64,000 nt of DNA from Grifola frondosa (taxonomy: Eukaryota > Basidiomycota > Agaricomycetes > Polyporales > Grifolaceae), in the NCBI GenBank assembly GCA_001683735.1, contig LUGG01000003.1, forward strand, positions 186,001-250,000. The letters run 5' to 3'. Position 1 is the stretch's first letter. Each line of letters opens with the position of its first letter. A model generated the notes under the pieces. The model was not told where the DNA came from. It saw nothing but the letters and a program-made list of their open reading frames with translations, and searched no databases. This document shows, piece by piece, positions 23,320 through 33,332 of the stretch. Both the position numbers and the translations under genes were made by a program.

Positions 23320-25524
23320 ATGGCAGCGCAGGGCCTTGTGAACGGTCTCCACATCAAAGGGAACGGCTCAGCGCCAGGCAAGTGCGAAGATTGCATCCAA
23401 GGGAAACAAACCCGCGAACCATTCTACCCTTCCGAGGTGGAGACACAGCCTGGTGAAAGGGTCTATATCGACCTCATGGGACGTTTCCAAGTCCCTAGCC
23501 TCGGCGGCGCTGAATATGCGCTCACCTGCAACGACGGCGGGACCTCGTACGCAGTCGCTTACCCTATTGCATCAAAGGCGGCTGACATCACCCTCTCATG
23601 CTTCCACAATTACAGACTGATGCTGAAAACACAAACCGGCCGCGACATACGACGCGTCCGCTATGACAACGGCAAAGAATTCGTCAACGCGAAATGGACT
23701 GAATATTTCGCCGAACATGGGATCGTCGCGGAACCTACCACGCCATACACTCCTGAACAGAATGGGGTGGCTGAACGTGGTCATCGTACTATCGGAGACC
23801 ACGTACGCGCCATGCTTTTTGACGCCAAGGTACCCAACTTCCTTTGGGCTGAGGCTCTGATGTGCTGGATGTACATCCAGAACATCACCTGTTCATCCCG
23901 CCAGGACGGATTAACCCCATTCGAGCGCTGGAACGGGCACAAGCCGAACGTCTCGCACTTGCGCGCTTTCGGGAGCGTTGCATTTGCTAAGATACCAGAC
24001 GCTACACGCCGGAAGCTCGACCCAAAATCGACCCGCTGCATCATGGTCGGGTACACGGAAGATGCCAACTACCGCCTCTGGGATCCTACCGACGGAGAGC
24101 ACGGGCGCGTGTTTCGGGCACGCGACGTGACCTTCGAAGAGGGTCCTGGACACCGAACGCTAACAGCGGACGGTGAACGGACGTACGACATCGGGGCCGG
24201 ACTAGATGCAGCAAGCACAACCAACCCCGTCCCTGTCACCGCTATCGCCACTCCACCCGCCCAACCTCAATTGCAGAGCACCGCTCGGATCGAGGAGATC
24301 GTCGACGAAGAACCCGCCGACCCACGTCCTCCAGCTACACCACCGCCCGCACTTCCACGCCGTTCCACGCGACTAACCAAGGCAACCCAAGCGATCAAGG
24401 ACTCCAACGAAGCAGCGCAACGCGAGAAGGAAGCTCTGCTCAAGGGGGCAGCCTGGGCCAACGACCACGTCCCTGCTCAGGCAGACCAGGGCGAGCACTT
24501 GCAACGCCCACCTCCGCAGGACAGAGCCGCGGCCTACGTAGCCATGATCGCGACGGAGGACCCAAAACCAGCGGATTCATTCACCGGCGGCGAGACTCCC
24601 AACACCTATAAGCAGGCGATGAAGGACGACACCATCTGGGCTCCTGCGATGGCAAAAGAAATCGACGGCCTCTTACGCATCGGCGCATGGGAGTTGGTAC
24701 CCCGCACGCCTGAAATGAACGTCGTCGGATGCCGGTGGGCATACGCCCGCAAACATGACGAAAAAGGTACCTGGAAGCCTAAGGCCCGACTCGTCGCCAA
24801 AGGTTTTCATCAAATCCCCGGCGTTGACTTCTTCGAAACCCACGCGTCCGTCGTACGCTTCGAATCTCTACGCACTATTCTCGCCACCGCTACGCACCAC
24901 GACATGGCCATGGGCCAGGACGATGTCGAGAAGGCGTACTTGAACGCAACCCCCCAGGAGACGGTATACATGGAACAACCCCCCGGATTTGAGTCAGCTG
25001 AGTACCCTGACCATGTCTGCCGCATTTTACGCTCCCTCTACGGGCTTATGCAGTCAGGGAATGATTGGTGGAAGGACCTCGACGTTGCTTGGGAGAACTT
25101 AGGCTTCGAGCGATCCAGGGCGGACGAATGCGTGCGCGCAAGGTTCGACGAGAACGGCCTCGCTATCACCGCTACCTACACGGACGACATTACCTCTGTA
25201 GCCACCACTGACGCAGGCTTGTCAGTAGCCCGGAAGGACATCGGAGCACGCTACCGCCTCAGTGGAGGGGGGAACTACGATTCATGCTCGGAGTCGCAGT
25301 CGAACGGGACAAGGGAACCGGGACGACGAAGCTATGCCAACGAGCGTACGCCGAACGACTCCTTCAGTGCTTTAATATGCAGGACGCTAACCCAGTCATC
25401 ACCCCGCTCGAGCCCGGGCAGAAGCTGTCGAAATCTGCTGAGCCAACAACCCCCGAAGAGGCTCTGGAAATGGCTTCAATCCCGTACCGCGAAGCGCTTG
25501 GAGCTATCATGTATCTCAACGTAG
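23320..25524 (+). CDS. Copia integrase and reverse transcriptase part of gag-pol
   Basis: This frame resumes after a one-base gain near 23305. The integrase core shows the D-D-E triad in YIDLMG, RYDNGKEF and PEQNGVAER. The reverse transcriptase starts near 24600 with the VGCRWAYA and KARLVAKGF motifs and carries the catalytic TYTDDI at about 25178-25195. A Pro/Arg-rich linker lies between the two. From about 25270, after the run of six G, the correct reading moves to another frame, so the last 80 residues given by this frame are out of register. No nuclear gene function is implied. Confidence 0.9.
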   Translation: MAAQGLVNGLHIKGNGSAPGKCEDCIQGKQTREPFYPSEVETQPGERVYIDLMGRFQVPSLGGAEYALTCNDGGTSYAVAYPIASKAADITLSCFHNYRLMLKTQTGRDIRRVRYDNGKEFVNAKWTEYFAEHGIVAEPTTPYTPEQNGVAERGHRTIGDHVRAMLFDAKVPNFLWAEALMCWMYIQNITCSSRQDGLTPFERWNGHKPNVSHLRAFGSVAFAKIPDATRRKLDPKSTRCIMVGYTEDANYRLWDPTDGEHGRVFRARDVTFEEGPGHRTLTADGERTYDIGAGLDAASTTNPVPVTAIATPPAQPQLQSTARIEEIVDEEPADPRPPATPPPALPRRSTRLTKATQAIKDSNEAAQREKEALLKGAAWANDHVPAQADQGEHLQRPPPQDRAAAYVAMIATEDPKPADSFTGGETPNTYKQAMKDDTIWAPAMAKEIDGLLRIGAWELVPRTPEMNVVGCRWAYARKHDEKGTWKPKARLVAKGFHQIPGVDFFETHASVVRFESLRTILATATHHDMAMGQDDVEKAYLNATPQETVYMEQPPGFESAEYPDHVCRILRSLYGLMQSGNDWWKDLDVAWENLGFERSRADECVRARFDENGLAITATYTDDITSVATTDAGLSVARKDIGARYRLSGGGNYDSCSESQSNGTREPGRRSYANERTPNDSFSALICRTLTQSSPRSSPGRSCRNLLSQQPPKRLWKWLQSRTAKRLELSCIST

Positions 25525-26159
25525 CCACACGCCCCGACTTATCGTACCCAGTCCAGATGCTCAGTCGATTCATGGCTAACCCTGGCATTTCACACTGGCG
25601 GGCGCTCAAAAGAGTCTTACGCTACATCAAGGGGACCCTCGACTACGGAATCGTATACCGCAGGCCACCATCCAGCTCGGGAGGAAAGCTCCAGCCAATT
25701 GTCTATGCCGACGCGTCACACGGCGATTGCCCCGACACAGGACGCACAACACACGGACACGTAGCTGTCATGGCCGGCGGACCAGTCTCTTGGAGTTCGC
25801 GACGCCAGGACGTGGTGGCGTTATCGACTACTGAAGCCGAATACATCGCCGTAACTCATGCCGGACAGACTGCCTTATGGCTCGCGAAATTCATGGAGGA
25901 CATCTACATCCCCGTGGACCTACCCGTCGTCTTGAGGATGGACAGCTCGGGAGGCGAGAGCCTCGCTACAAAATCCATGAACTACTCCCGCGTCCGACAC
26001 TTGAATGTGCGCTACCACTGGCTGCGCGATGCAATCCGATTGAAGGAGCTCAGCATAATTCACATCCCGGGATCGGAGAACCCCGCAGATATATTTACGA
26101 AGGCACTGGGACCGCAGGTATTACAGAAGCACTTGGTCTTCCTGGGTATCGCGGTCTAG
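25284..26159 (+). CDS. Copia reverse transcriptase end and RNase H part of gag-pol
   Basis: It picks up the polymerase at FMLGVAVERDKG and reads through thumb/connection motifs (YREALGAIMYL, TRPDLSY) into RNase H. The RNase H acidic residues are seen in YADASHGD, TTEAEY and RMDSSGGE, followed by the conserved HLNVRYHWLRD and NPADIFTKAL. The stop at 26157-26159 lies just before the polypurine tract, as expected for the true end of pol. Confidence 0.9.
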   Translation: MLGVAVERDKGTGTTKLCQRAYAERLLQCFNMQDANPVITPLEPGQKLSKSAEPTTPEEALEMASIPYREALGAIMYLNVATRPDLSYPVQMLSRFMANPGISHWRALKRVLRYIKGTLDYGIVYRRPPSSSGGKLQPIVYADASHGDCPDTGRTTHGHVAVMAGGPVSWSSRRQDVVALSTTEAEYIAVTHAGQTALWLAKFMEDIYIPVDLPVVLRMDSSGGESLATKSMNYSRVRHLNVRYHWLRDAIRLKELSIIHIPGSENPADIFTKALGPQVLQKHLVFLGIAV

Positions 26160-26165
26160 GGGGAG
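26156..26165 (+). other. Polypurine tract
   Basis: A purine block tagggggag abuts the 3' LTR and would prime plus-strand DNA synthesis. Confidence 0.8.
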
Positions 26166-26383
26166 TGTTGAGAGTTGAGACCGCGAGACGAACACGTGAT
26201 GTGACAGGCGCGCATTTGGACGCGACGGACACTTGTAGAACACCTCAGTCGAGTACAGAGCGACTGAGGTGAGTAAAGTATTCGTATCGATAGAACGTAG
26301 ACTAACGTACCGTACAGGCTAACTGTAACAGGTACGGTACATTAATATAGTCGAGTACAGAGCGACTGAGGCTAACTGTAACA
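26166..26383 (+). repeat. 3' LTR of the copia element
   Basis: 218 bp, TGTTGAGAG to TGTAACA, matching the 5' LTR; followed by the target duplication gtgct. Confidence 0.95.
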
Positions 26384-26600
26384 GTGCTCGTGAGATGGAT
26401 TACCTAGGACCAGGCCACAGGGCTCCAGAGATGACTTCGTGAGACTTCGATGCTCCCAATAGATTGCGTGATTCCCGGCTTAGTGCCTGGGATTTGGTCT
26501 GCTGAGCCTACGGGGGCAATATATACGAAGCAGTCTCATGGCCATGTCAATACATCAGACCTCGCTTTGCACGCCTGCGCTCTGATACCGCACTGCAAAC
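26384..26600 (+). promoter_or_regulatory. Promoter of the oxygenase gene, next to the retroelement
   Basis: The 217 bases between the 3' LTR and the start codon at 26601 contain a TATA-like caatatata at about 26517, some 80 bases before the ATG. The LTR now occupies the place of any more distal promoter elements. Confidence 0.5.
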
Positions 26601-28200
26601 ATGCCCAGCACCACTCTGCCATCGATACCCCACTATATGCCGGCGCCCCCCACGAAGGAGGACCGTGAGTGGCCCGAACGTTATCTGTTTGCTGAGCCAA
26701 TTTTGACTCGGCGTGCGGCAGTGGACTACGCGGACCTTCCCATCATTGATTTCTCCAGTGTGCATACTGCCACTGGCCGGGCGGCGCTCATGCCGCAGGT
26801 CACTGATGCCATGAAAATGCACGGATTCCTCTACGTGATCAATCATGGATACACTCAGGCTCAGGTGCGGCATCAGATCGAGTGCCGCGCAATGATCTGT
26901 GCATTTGTACCGACATCGCATTTGTCAGACTGAACGGATCTTCGACATCGCGGATGTTCCGTTCTCCCAGGTTGAGGATGACGAGAAGCGCCAGTATGCT
27001 GGAAGCATCAAGGAGGCTGGCTCCTACCAGGGATACAAGCTGCGCAACTACTGGGTGAGTGGCCCTATCAATTTGTGAAGCAGGATGCATGACATTATCG
27101 AGTAGCACATAGATAATGGTGTCCACGATCAGATCGAACATTATAATGGTATGCCGCACCAAACATCGTCAATTTGCGCGGATCGTAGAAGTTGACTTAT
27201 CTTGCAGTGAACAGGGACGTGACGCAGAAACTGCACCCCAAGGCCCTTCGCCCAGTCCTGCCTGAAATCCAGGCATTTGCAAAGCACAATCACTTCAATG
27301 TCCTCCACAATATTCTCAGGTGCGCTGCTCAGACGATGCCACGTGTAAAACTCATAGTGCGTACCAGACTACTCGCTCGCGGATTGGAGCTTCCTGAAGA
27401 TACGTTCGTGAACATCCATGGTTTCTCTGCTAAAGGCGAGAGTTATGGTGCGTCGCATGAATGCAAAATCTTTCAACAGGGTAATCGTTTGAGTCAGCGA
27501 CCACAGTTCGTTTCATGAAGTAGTGAGTTGATTGCGATTAGCGAACATCGAGAGGATGGATCTAATCTTACTTCATATTTCAAGCTATCCTCGTTCAGAA
27601 GAGGAGGAAACAAAAACAAATCACGTCTGGTTGAAGGGCCACACAGGTCGGGCATTTCCTCCAATGCTTTCCAATCCAGCTCACGGCCGCCGACGTAGAT
27701 ATTGGCAGCATAACGATTCTGTGGAGCCAACCCATCTCCGCGTTGCAGATCCTCACCGCAGATGGGAAATGGCGCTGGGTCCGGCACATCGACAACGCAT
27801 TGGTAAGCCGCTTTTGCAACGTGGATCCGGCCACTTGATCGCTAACGCCGCTATGCAGGTCATCAACATAGGTGATTCTATGGAGTTCCTCTCCGGAGGC
27901 TACTACAAGGCGACCATCCACCGCGTCGTCCAGCCCCCTGCAGACCAGCGAGGATACACCCGCGTCGGCGCTTTCTATTTCTCCATGCCGGACGACGATG
28001 TGAAGCTTATACCTGCGGCGGAAAGCCCGGTACTCCAGAAACATGGTATTATCCGGAGATACGCTGACGCTGACGCCCCGACTATGGAGCAGTGGCGAAA
28101 GGGCCGCACCCGTGCGTACGGGACATCGGAACTGCAAAAGAAGGACGACAGGGTGGAGGAAGAAGTCATCAACGGAGTCGTTGTGAAACACTACAATTAA
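26601..28200 (+). CDS. 2-oxoglutarate/Fe(II) oxygenase, isopenicillin N synthase family
   Basis: Nine exons join cleanly by GT-AG introns: 26601-26864, 26929-27054, 27106-27148, 27208-27319, 27368-27447, 27507-27522, 27585-27646, 27699-27802 and 27859-28200. They give 382 residues without a frameshift. The N-terminal DIOX_N domain starts near residue 46 (LPIIDFSS). The C-terminal jelly roll carries the iron ligands H233, D235 (GHTD) and H290 (ATIHRVV), and R304 as the likely 2-oxoglutarate ligand. Such cytosolic enzymes couple 2-oxoglutarate decarboxylation to hydroxylation, desaturation or ring formation; the substrate cannot be told. No other biosynthetic gene lies beside it, so a secondary-metabolite cluster is not supported. 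Exon 6 is only 16 nt. Confidence 0.9.
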
Positions 28201-28212
28201 GGGCGCAGAGTG

Positions 28213-28600
28213 TTGGATGGACTTGTACAAAAGGAATCTGTGTTCTGCGCAACGTGATGATACAACATGTACATGTTCTGGCACTGTTCTGTCCGTGTTC
28301 TGTCCGTGGTCAATCTAAATTGAATATGTCCCTCTTTCCTATCTGTTACTGCCTTGGAACAACAGTGCAGTAAGTAAGCCGGTGTGCTTGTGAACCGAAG
28401 ATCGTCCGTACATTGATTCTAATGAACATTCGCGGCCAGCAAAATAACAAAGACTTGCCTTCGATACGAAGTTGCTGAAGGCGCGTTTCCGGCCACGAAG
28501 TGCTTCCAGCAGAACATCCAAAATTTGTGCAGAGACTGCCATCGCAGGCCCACGCCACCTTCACTTTCTGCAGGCTCGCAATCGGCCAGAATCAATGACT
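28213..28600 (-). pseudogene. Duplicated 3' end of the Tag1/DUF3712-like gene
   Basis: Read on the minus strand this matches the last exons and 3' flank of the gene at 29988-31954: the CEPAESEDGE-type segment, the block ending ttcgtatcgaag before a gcaagtctt donor, 'atctt.gg.tc.caag', and then the downstream 'ggaaagaggga' and 'tggacttgtacaa' flank. It is about 75-80 percent alike by eye and has lost part of the final exon and its reading frame. It cannot encode a complete protein. It lies 3' of the HNH gene, so the HNH gene is bracketed by two copies of this end. Confidence 0.8.
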
Positions 28601-29821
28601 TCAGGTACCCGGTTCCGAGTGGTGAGACCCCCAAAGCCGTCCTGCTAGCTCAGCTTCAAGTTGTTTCTTTCCCTCTGAACCCGACCACCAACTACCAGCT
28701 GTAAGATTGAAGCCTCCGTTATGAAGGTCAACATCAGGATCAAAACGCCTCTCGGTATGGTTGCTTTCGCCAGCGCCTTTGACATGTCGAAGGATGCATT
28801 GACGAAGATGGTCCCGTAGAAGATCTGCACAGGGTAGATAACGCTCATGTACGTGAGGGTTTCGATAGAATATTCTCCCATGAGGTGAACGACTAGGATC
28901 GCGACCCACAAAGTCATAAATGTGGTAATTGTCCTGCGGAGGCGTTGTTATAGTGGACTTCCCGAATCATAATATAGGTTCTCACGTCAGGGTTCACTGA
29001 TATGGAGTAGTCATCGAACATACGATGCTCCGTCGAAGAACACAGGAAGCCTTGTTGAACGGAGCTCATCTCGAATCCCGCTGCAATCTGGTCGTCCTCG
29101 ATGAAGCGTCTGTAGTTCAAATCATTCCACTTTCAGCAGTTAAGGTGGAGTCGGCATGGATATAACAAAAGAAACTCACAGTACCTGTCCCACTGAGAGG
29201 GAAAATATGGACAGCGTCGAATCCCGTGTAATCAGTGCCCGCAACTAATTGGCCTGTAATGCAGCAGCATCTGTCGCGGTCTCTGACTCGAGTGACGAAG
29301 TTTGTGTCCTAAGCAATTTCTTTTAGAAATTTTAAATGTATATATAAGACCGCTGCCTGGAAACGAACGTGCGGGGTGTGCGTATGATTGATAGAGTACG
29401 CTCGCGTGTGGGGAACATCTGTGGTAAGATACACGATTATTTGAGCCGATACTGTGACGATCCTATCAGTACCTGGTACAAAAGGAGAAATATAGTACTT
29501 CACTAGGAGGCGGAGTGCGTATGACGTAATGTCCTGGCTGAAGCTCATCTTCACTGCTGCTATTAAGTGCTGTGCCACCAACAGCGCGTTTGTTGTTCAA
29601 TTGGCATGGATAAAGGGCCCATTCGCTGGGGATATAGCAGACTTCGTTGATCCAGCCGATGAATGTTGAGATTGAAACGCCCCATGCTGGAAGAAGCCTG
29701 ATAGTATGATTTAGTAAAAAATAACAGACAGTAGAAATGAATTTTCGTCGAACTCACCAGCCACTTCTGCGCCATTTGAGGAACAGAACACATGTACATT
29801 ACGTCGGGGAATCTCCGCCAT
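28601..29821 (-). CDS. HNH_2-type nuclease-domain protein
   Basis: Start ATG at 29821; exons joined by short introns give an N-terminal part (AEIPRRNVHVF, then a WINEVCYIPSEWALYP segment) followed by the HNH region. The nuclease region shows a Cys-rich start (RDRDRCCCITG), the first His in FDAVHIFPLS, and the second block SSTEHRMFDDYSISVNPD. The C-terminal LLRDHLRQCILRHVKGAGE and a final EAELAGRLWG match the usual tail of these proteins in agaricomycetes. The stop is at 28601-28603. The family is common and expanded in this fungal group; cellular substrate and role are unknown. HNH active-site His are present, but the Asn position is not certain. No frameshift seen. Confidence 0.75.
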
Positions 29822-29987
29822 GGTGGCGAAAAAAGCAAGCAAGAGTAACTCAGGGGGCCGCCACACAAACGCGGTCTGTGTGGCGGAGCCCACAAGAGCA
29901 AGACCCCGAGAACCACTTATGGACTTGTACAAGAGTATTCTATACAACATGATCATACAATACATATGAGCGCTGTTCTGTCCATGG

Positions 29988-31954
29988 TCAGTCAAGATCC
30001 AACATGCTCCTCTTTCCTATCCGTACGCTGCCTTGGAATGGCAGTCCCGTAAGCTCCATCTCCCCATCATGTCCATTCGCAAACGGCAACCCATGCACAT
30101 GCACTGCAACTGCAGCAATACCTTGCACACCAGCCAGCGCACCTTGCGAGCCAAAGATAACCTACATGATACTGTAAATAGAGATTCGTAGCCCAAAAAA
30201 AACAGCGAAGACTTGCCTTCGATACGAAGTTGCTGAACTCCCGTTCCCGGCCAGGGAGCACCTCCAGCGGAACGTCGACAATCCGTGCAGAGACCGCCAC
30301 AGCAGTGCCCTCGCCATCTTCGCTTTCCGCAGGCTCACACTCGGCAGGGAGCCAATCCTCGGGTCTAATGTGCGCGAACGCGCGGGGGGTAATGGGTCTG
30401 GTAAAGGCGGCGTTGGTGGAGTGTCAGTGTTCACGGGTTGCAGATGGTGCTGCGTAGACGGGTCATCGGGTCCAGGAACCTCGCCATCAAAGACAAGAAC
30501 ATCTGGGAAAACGCGTGTGACGTTCACACCAACGTGAATGCCCTTGGGAAGGACGACGCGCGCCACAACAGTCCCGCTAGCAACCATAGGCCCACTCGTT
30601 GGCTTGATCCTCATGTCGCGAATGGTAACATTCCGCAAAATTCGAGGCTTCGGGTTTGGTCCGGGAAACTTAGCTTCTATCGTGAGGTCCGGTAGAAGCG
30701 GAGTCGAAATGGTAATATCTGAGTCAAGACCCGACGAGTAATTACCTGCGAACGTGGAAAGAGCTCCAGAGGCATTCCTTGAGAGGGGAAGGACAGCTCC
30801 GTCAACGGCGAGCGAGATGTTGGGGTGGGTAAGCGTGAACGGCTGCGTATGTACGAAAGCGACCTCCACACTTGTGTGGTTAGGCGTAGGCAGAGAGACG
30901 AAAAATGGCATCGAAGGCATGGTGAACTCAAACTCTAAAGGAACGGGATCGATGACCGTGGCATTGGCTCGAATAGAGAGCGAATCGTACTCGGAAACAA
31001 TCTCGAAAGACTGCAGCGTGACGAGGTCGGAAAAGACTGGGAATGGACTATTATGACCTGGAACAGGCAGCCCAGGTAACGTCGGGACTACACATGGTCA
31101 TTGTCAGTCGAACAGAAAAATGGATACGAACTCACTTTTTATCTGAATCATAGTGTGAATGTCCCTGTGAGAGACACTGAACATTCGTCGCCACCCTTCA
31201 TCCTTAAGACCGCCACCATGCACCAGCGCCCGGCCGACGGCAGCCTGTACGTTAATAGTCCCATCCTTCCAGCTGTCTCGTACGAAGCGCATTAAAGAAG
31301 AGATATTCTTTGTCGGCTGGATCAATACAGGCAAAGCTATTGGTGTCAACCAAGTGACATCCCGAGGAGGATTGGCCGTGACAGGGATCTCCAACGGTAC
31401 TGTAGAGATTCTGGCAAGAATTTCGCTTGGCCGCTGGCGAGAACAGACATCGATAGTGGAAAGATCCACGGAAACGCGGTCTAATTGGCGGATTCCCCAG
31501 CGTCCTATAGACTTCCACACGTCCTGCAAGATGCCGTCGCCTTCGACTCTGTTTACGCCAGACACATTACCAGCATCCAGTCCAACCCTTCCGTGGACCA
31601 TGAGCCACACTCCATGGTCATTCGTAGCATTGAGAACGTCCACACGGTCCGGACCTCTGACGACTAGGGCACGTTGCAATATCTCTTCCGGCGAGATGTT
31701 GGACGCGCGAGATCGATAGGAATATACTACCACGACCACGAGAAGCAAAGCTAGGATACAAAGCGAGAGCGTTATGAGAAATACTGTGACTAATCTTGAG
31801 TACAGTCGTCGGGCGTAAGGCTGGGTCTCGAGATCATCTCGGAGAGAACCTGAGGAGGAAGCAAGGAGCGGTGTGCCTTCCGTAGGCTCCGGGGATTGAG
31901 CTCTTGCTTTGCCCTTGTCGAGTGACGCTCACTGCGGTGCGCCTCAGAGTTCAT
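29988..31954 (-). CDS. Tag1/YLR173W-like vacuolar membrane protein (DUF3712)
   Basis: The minus-strand product has a short cytosolic N-terminus, one transmembrane segment (FLITLSLCILALLLVVVVVY, about 31740-31800) and a long luminal part of repeated beta-type DUF3712-like domains with many N-glycosylation sites (NVT, NYS, NAT). A PLPDPLP linker and a C-terminal domain ending KRSMLDLD follow, with the stop at 29988-29990. Yeast Tag1 is a vacuolar protein that helps terminate autophagy; that role is inferred only. The last intron uses a GC donor (aag|gcaagt). Two one-base shifts are seen: the first ATG (31954) is out of frame with the membrane segment, and a G6 run at 30384-30389 (C6 in the gene) needs one more base to join the PDPLP linker to the C-terminal domain. 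Confidence 0.65.
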
Positions 31955-32199
31955 CGTCGTCCAGGTCGGGCAGACACGAGCAAGGTGTGAAGTAATCTAC
32001 TAATTTTGCGTCGGCGCATAAGCTAATTTATTTGCTTTATTTAAATAACCAACCCTGGAGGTCTCGAATAGGAAGTTAACGTGGTTCGAATTTTCATCAG
32101 CCCCAATCTCAGTACTAGTACTCATATTTTCATAACGGTGCTTGTCACCATACGCTTCCGTAACTTCTTGATTATCTCTGGCTATCGCCGCTACCTGGC

Positions 32200-33231
32200 A
32201 TGAGTATACAACTAGGGTTGACCCAGCTCAAGCGTACTATCATGAGGTACCCACCACCTAGTTTCGAACAAATTTGCGGCATTGCCAGAAAAGCCATCGA
32301 TATCTTCAGGTCTCATGGACTTGAGTGCTGCCTCGTGGGTGGTGTAGGTTGCCATCTATTTGGGACATCTCGTGATCCAACGTGAGCTGTCTACGTTGTC
32401 CTGTGTACCGAATCATTGAATCGTCAGTACTCATCGAATACTTCTAGGATATAGATCTGGTTGTTCTTACCAATCGACACAACAGGAGGAGCTGAAGCGC
32501 TACCTAGTGCAGGCAGACAGTGACTTCTATCTTATTTCGGCTCGTGATCCTCGAGCAACATACAAAGTCCTGTGGTACCGGATCAGCTCCACATACTATG
32601 AAAGGCGATGCAAGGTGGACATCCTAATCCCTGGAATTCTCAACATCCCGGACGTACCATATGCACATGTCAAGGTCATCAGCAGACTCCCAGTCATGCC
32701 TCTTATTCCACTTCTCCTGTTGAAGTTGCAGGCTTGGGCCGATCACGGCAATGCGACACGATTCGACCTGCGGATGAAGCAGGATGTGGATATAAGGGAC
32801 ATCAATGAGTTGTTGGAGATTGCACTCCGGAGGAGGGAGCGTGTTTCCGATGTCGTCAACTGGCTTCCAAAAGAATTCTTGGATGCCGCTCGTATCCGCA
32901 TACGAGCATATACAACAGTTCCAATCATCCGGCTCTTCCTTGGAAGGGCCTTGGATTCACAACACGATAGAGGTGAGTATTTATATCTTCATCAGTGTCG
33001 TCACTATTTCTGTCATGATCACGGTCTTTCAATTATCTCCTTTCACTAATTTCTCCCCACAGCACACTTTAGCATAGATGTGTATCAGACAGAGAACGAG
33101 GTGCTCGCATCAGGACATCCAGTAGTGAGATCCTATGTCCTCGTGCAATTTTCTCGACTCGATCCCGAGTTATATTGTGTTAAACTTCGCACTTACGATC
33201 TATTTATGAAATATAAATGTTGCGTTCAGTA
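32200..33231 (+). CDS. Nucleotidyltransferase-fold protein
   Basis: The start may be the ATG at 32200 or the one at 32242 (MRYPPPSFEQ), which fits the usual family start. The N-terminal part has the nucleotidyltransferase signature CLVGGVGCHLFG..RDPTDIDLVVL, with the GG loop and the DxD metal ligands split by an intron at about 32382-32448. A helical C-terminal half (DIRDINELLEIALRRR) follows. A second intron at about 32974-33061 leads to the final exon ending at 33231. One base is missing near 32481-32485 between TNRHN and EELKRYL; a C would restore the frame. Proteins like this are abundant in agaricomycetes, with no assigned substrate; resemblance to AbiEii/aminoglycoside-type transferases is structural only. 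Confidence 0.6.
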
Positions 33232-33332
33232 ACCTTTCTTTGGAGTTCAACAATCGCACTCTGATAAAGCTTCCCCCACAAAGCTTTGTTGTACGATATA
33301 TACCATTCATGTGCGGCTACTCATATATTTAC

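Larger units (their letters stand above)
21310..26383 (+). mobile_element. Ty1/copia LTR retrotransposon, complete and recent
   Basis: The 5074-bp element has TG..CA LTRs of 218 bp that I read as identical, a 5-bp target duplication gtgct on both sides (21305-21309 and 26384-26388), a primer site, a polypurine tract, and gag-pol in copia order: Gag with zinc knuckle, protease, integrase, reverse transcriptase, RNase H. Identical LTRs mean recent insertion. Its high CG content and GC-rich codons set it apart from the decayed tract on its left. Three one-base shifts interrupt the gag-pol frame (about 23155, 23305 and 25270); given similar shifts in nearby host genes these may be consensus errors rather than damage. 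Confidence 0.95.

Noticed and set aside
26601..33231. A secondary-metabolite cluster around the oxygenase
   Set aside because: No synthase, P450 or transporter partner lies beside it; neighbours are a nuclease-domain gene, a vacuolar protein and a nucleotidyltransferase.
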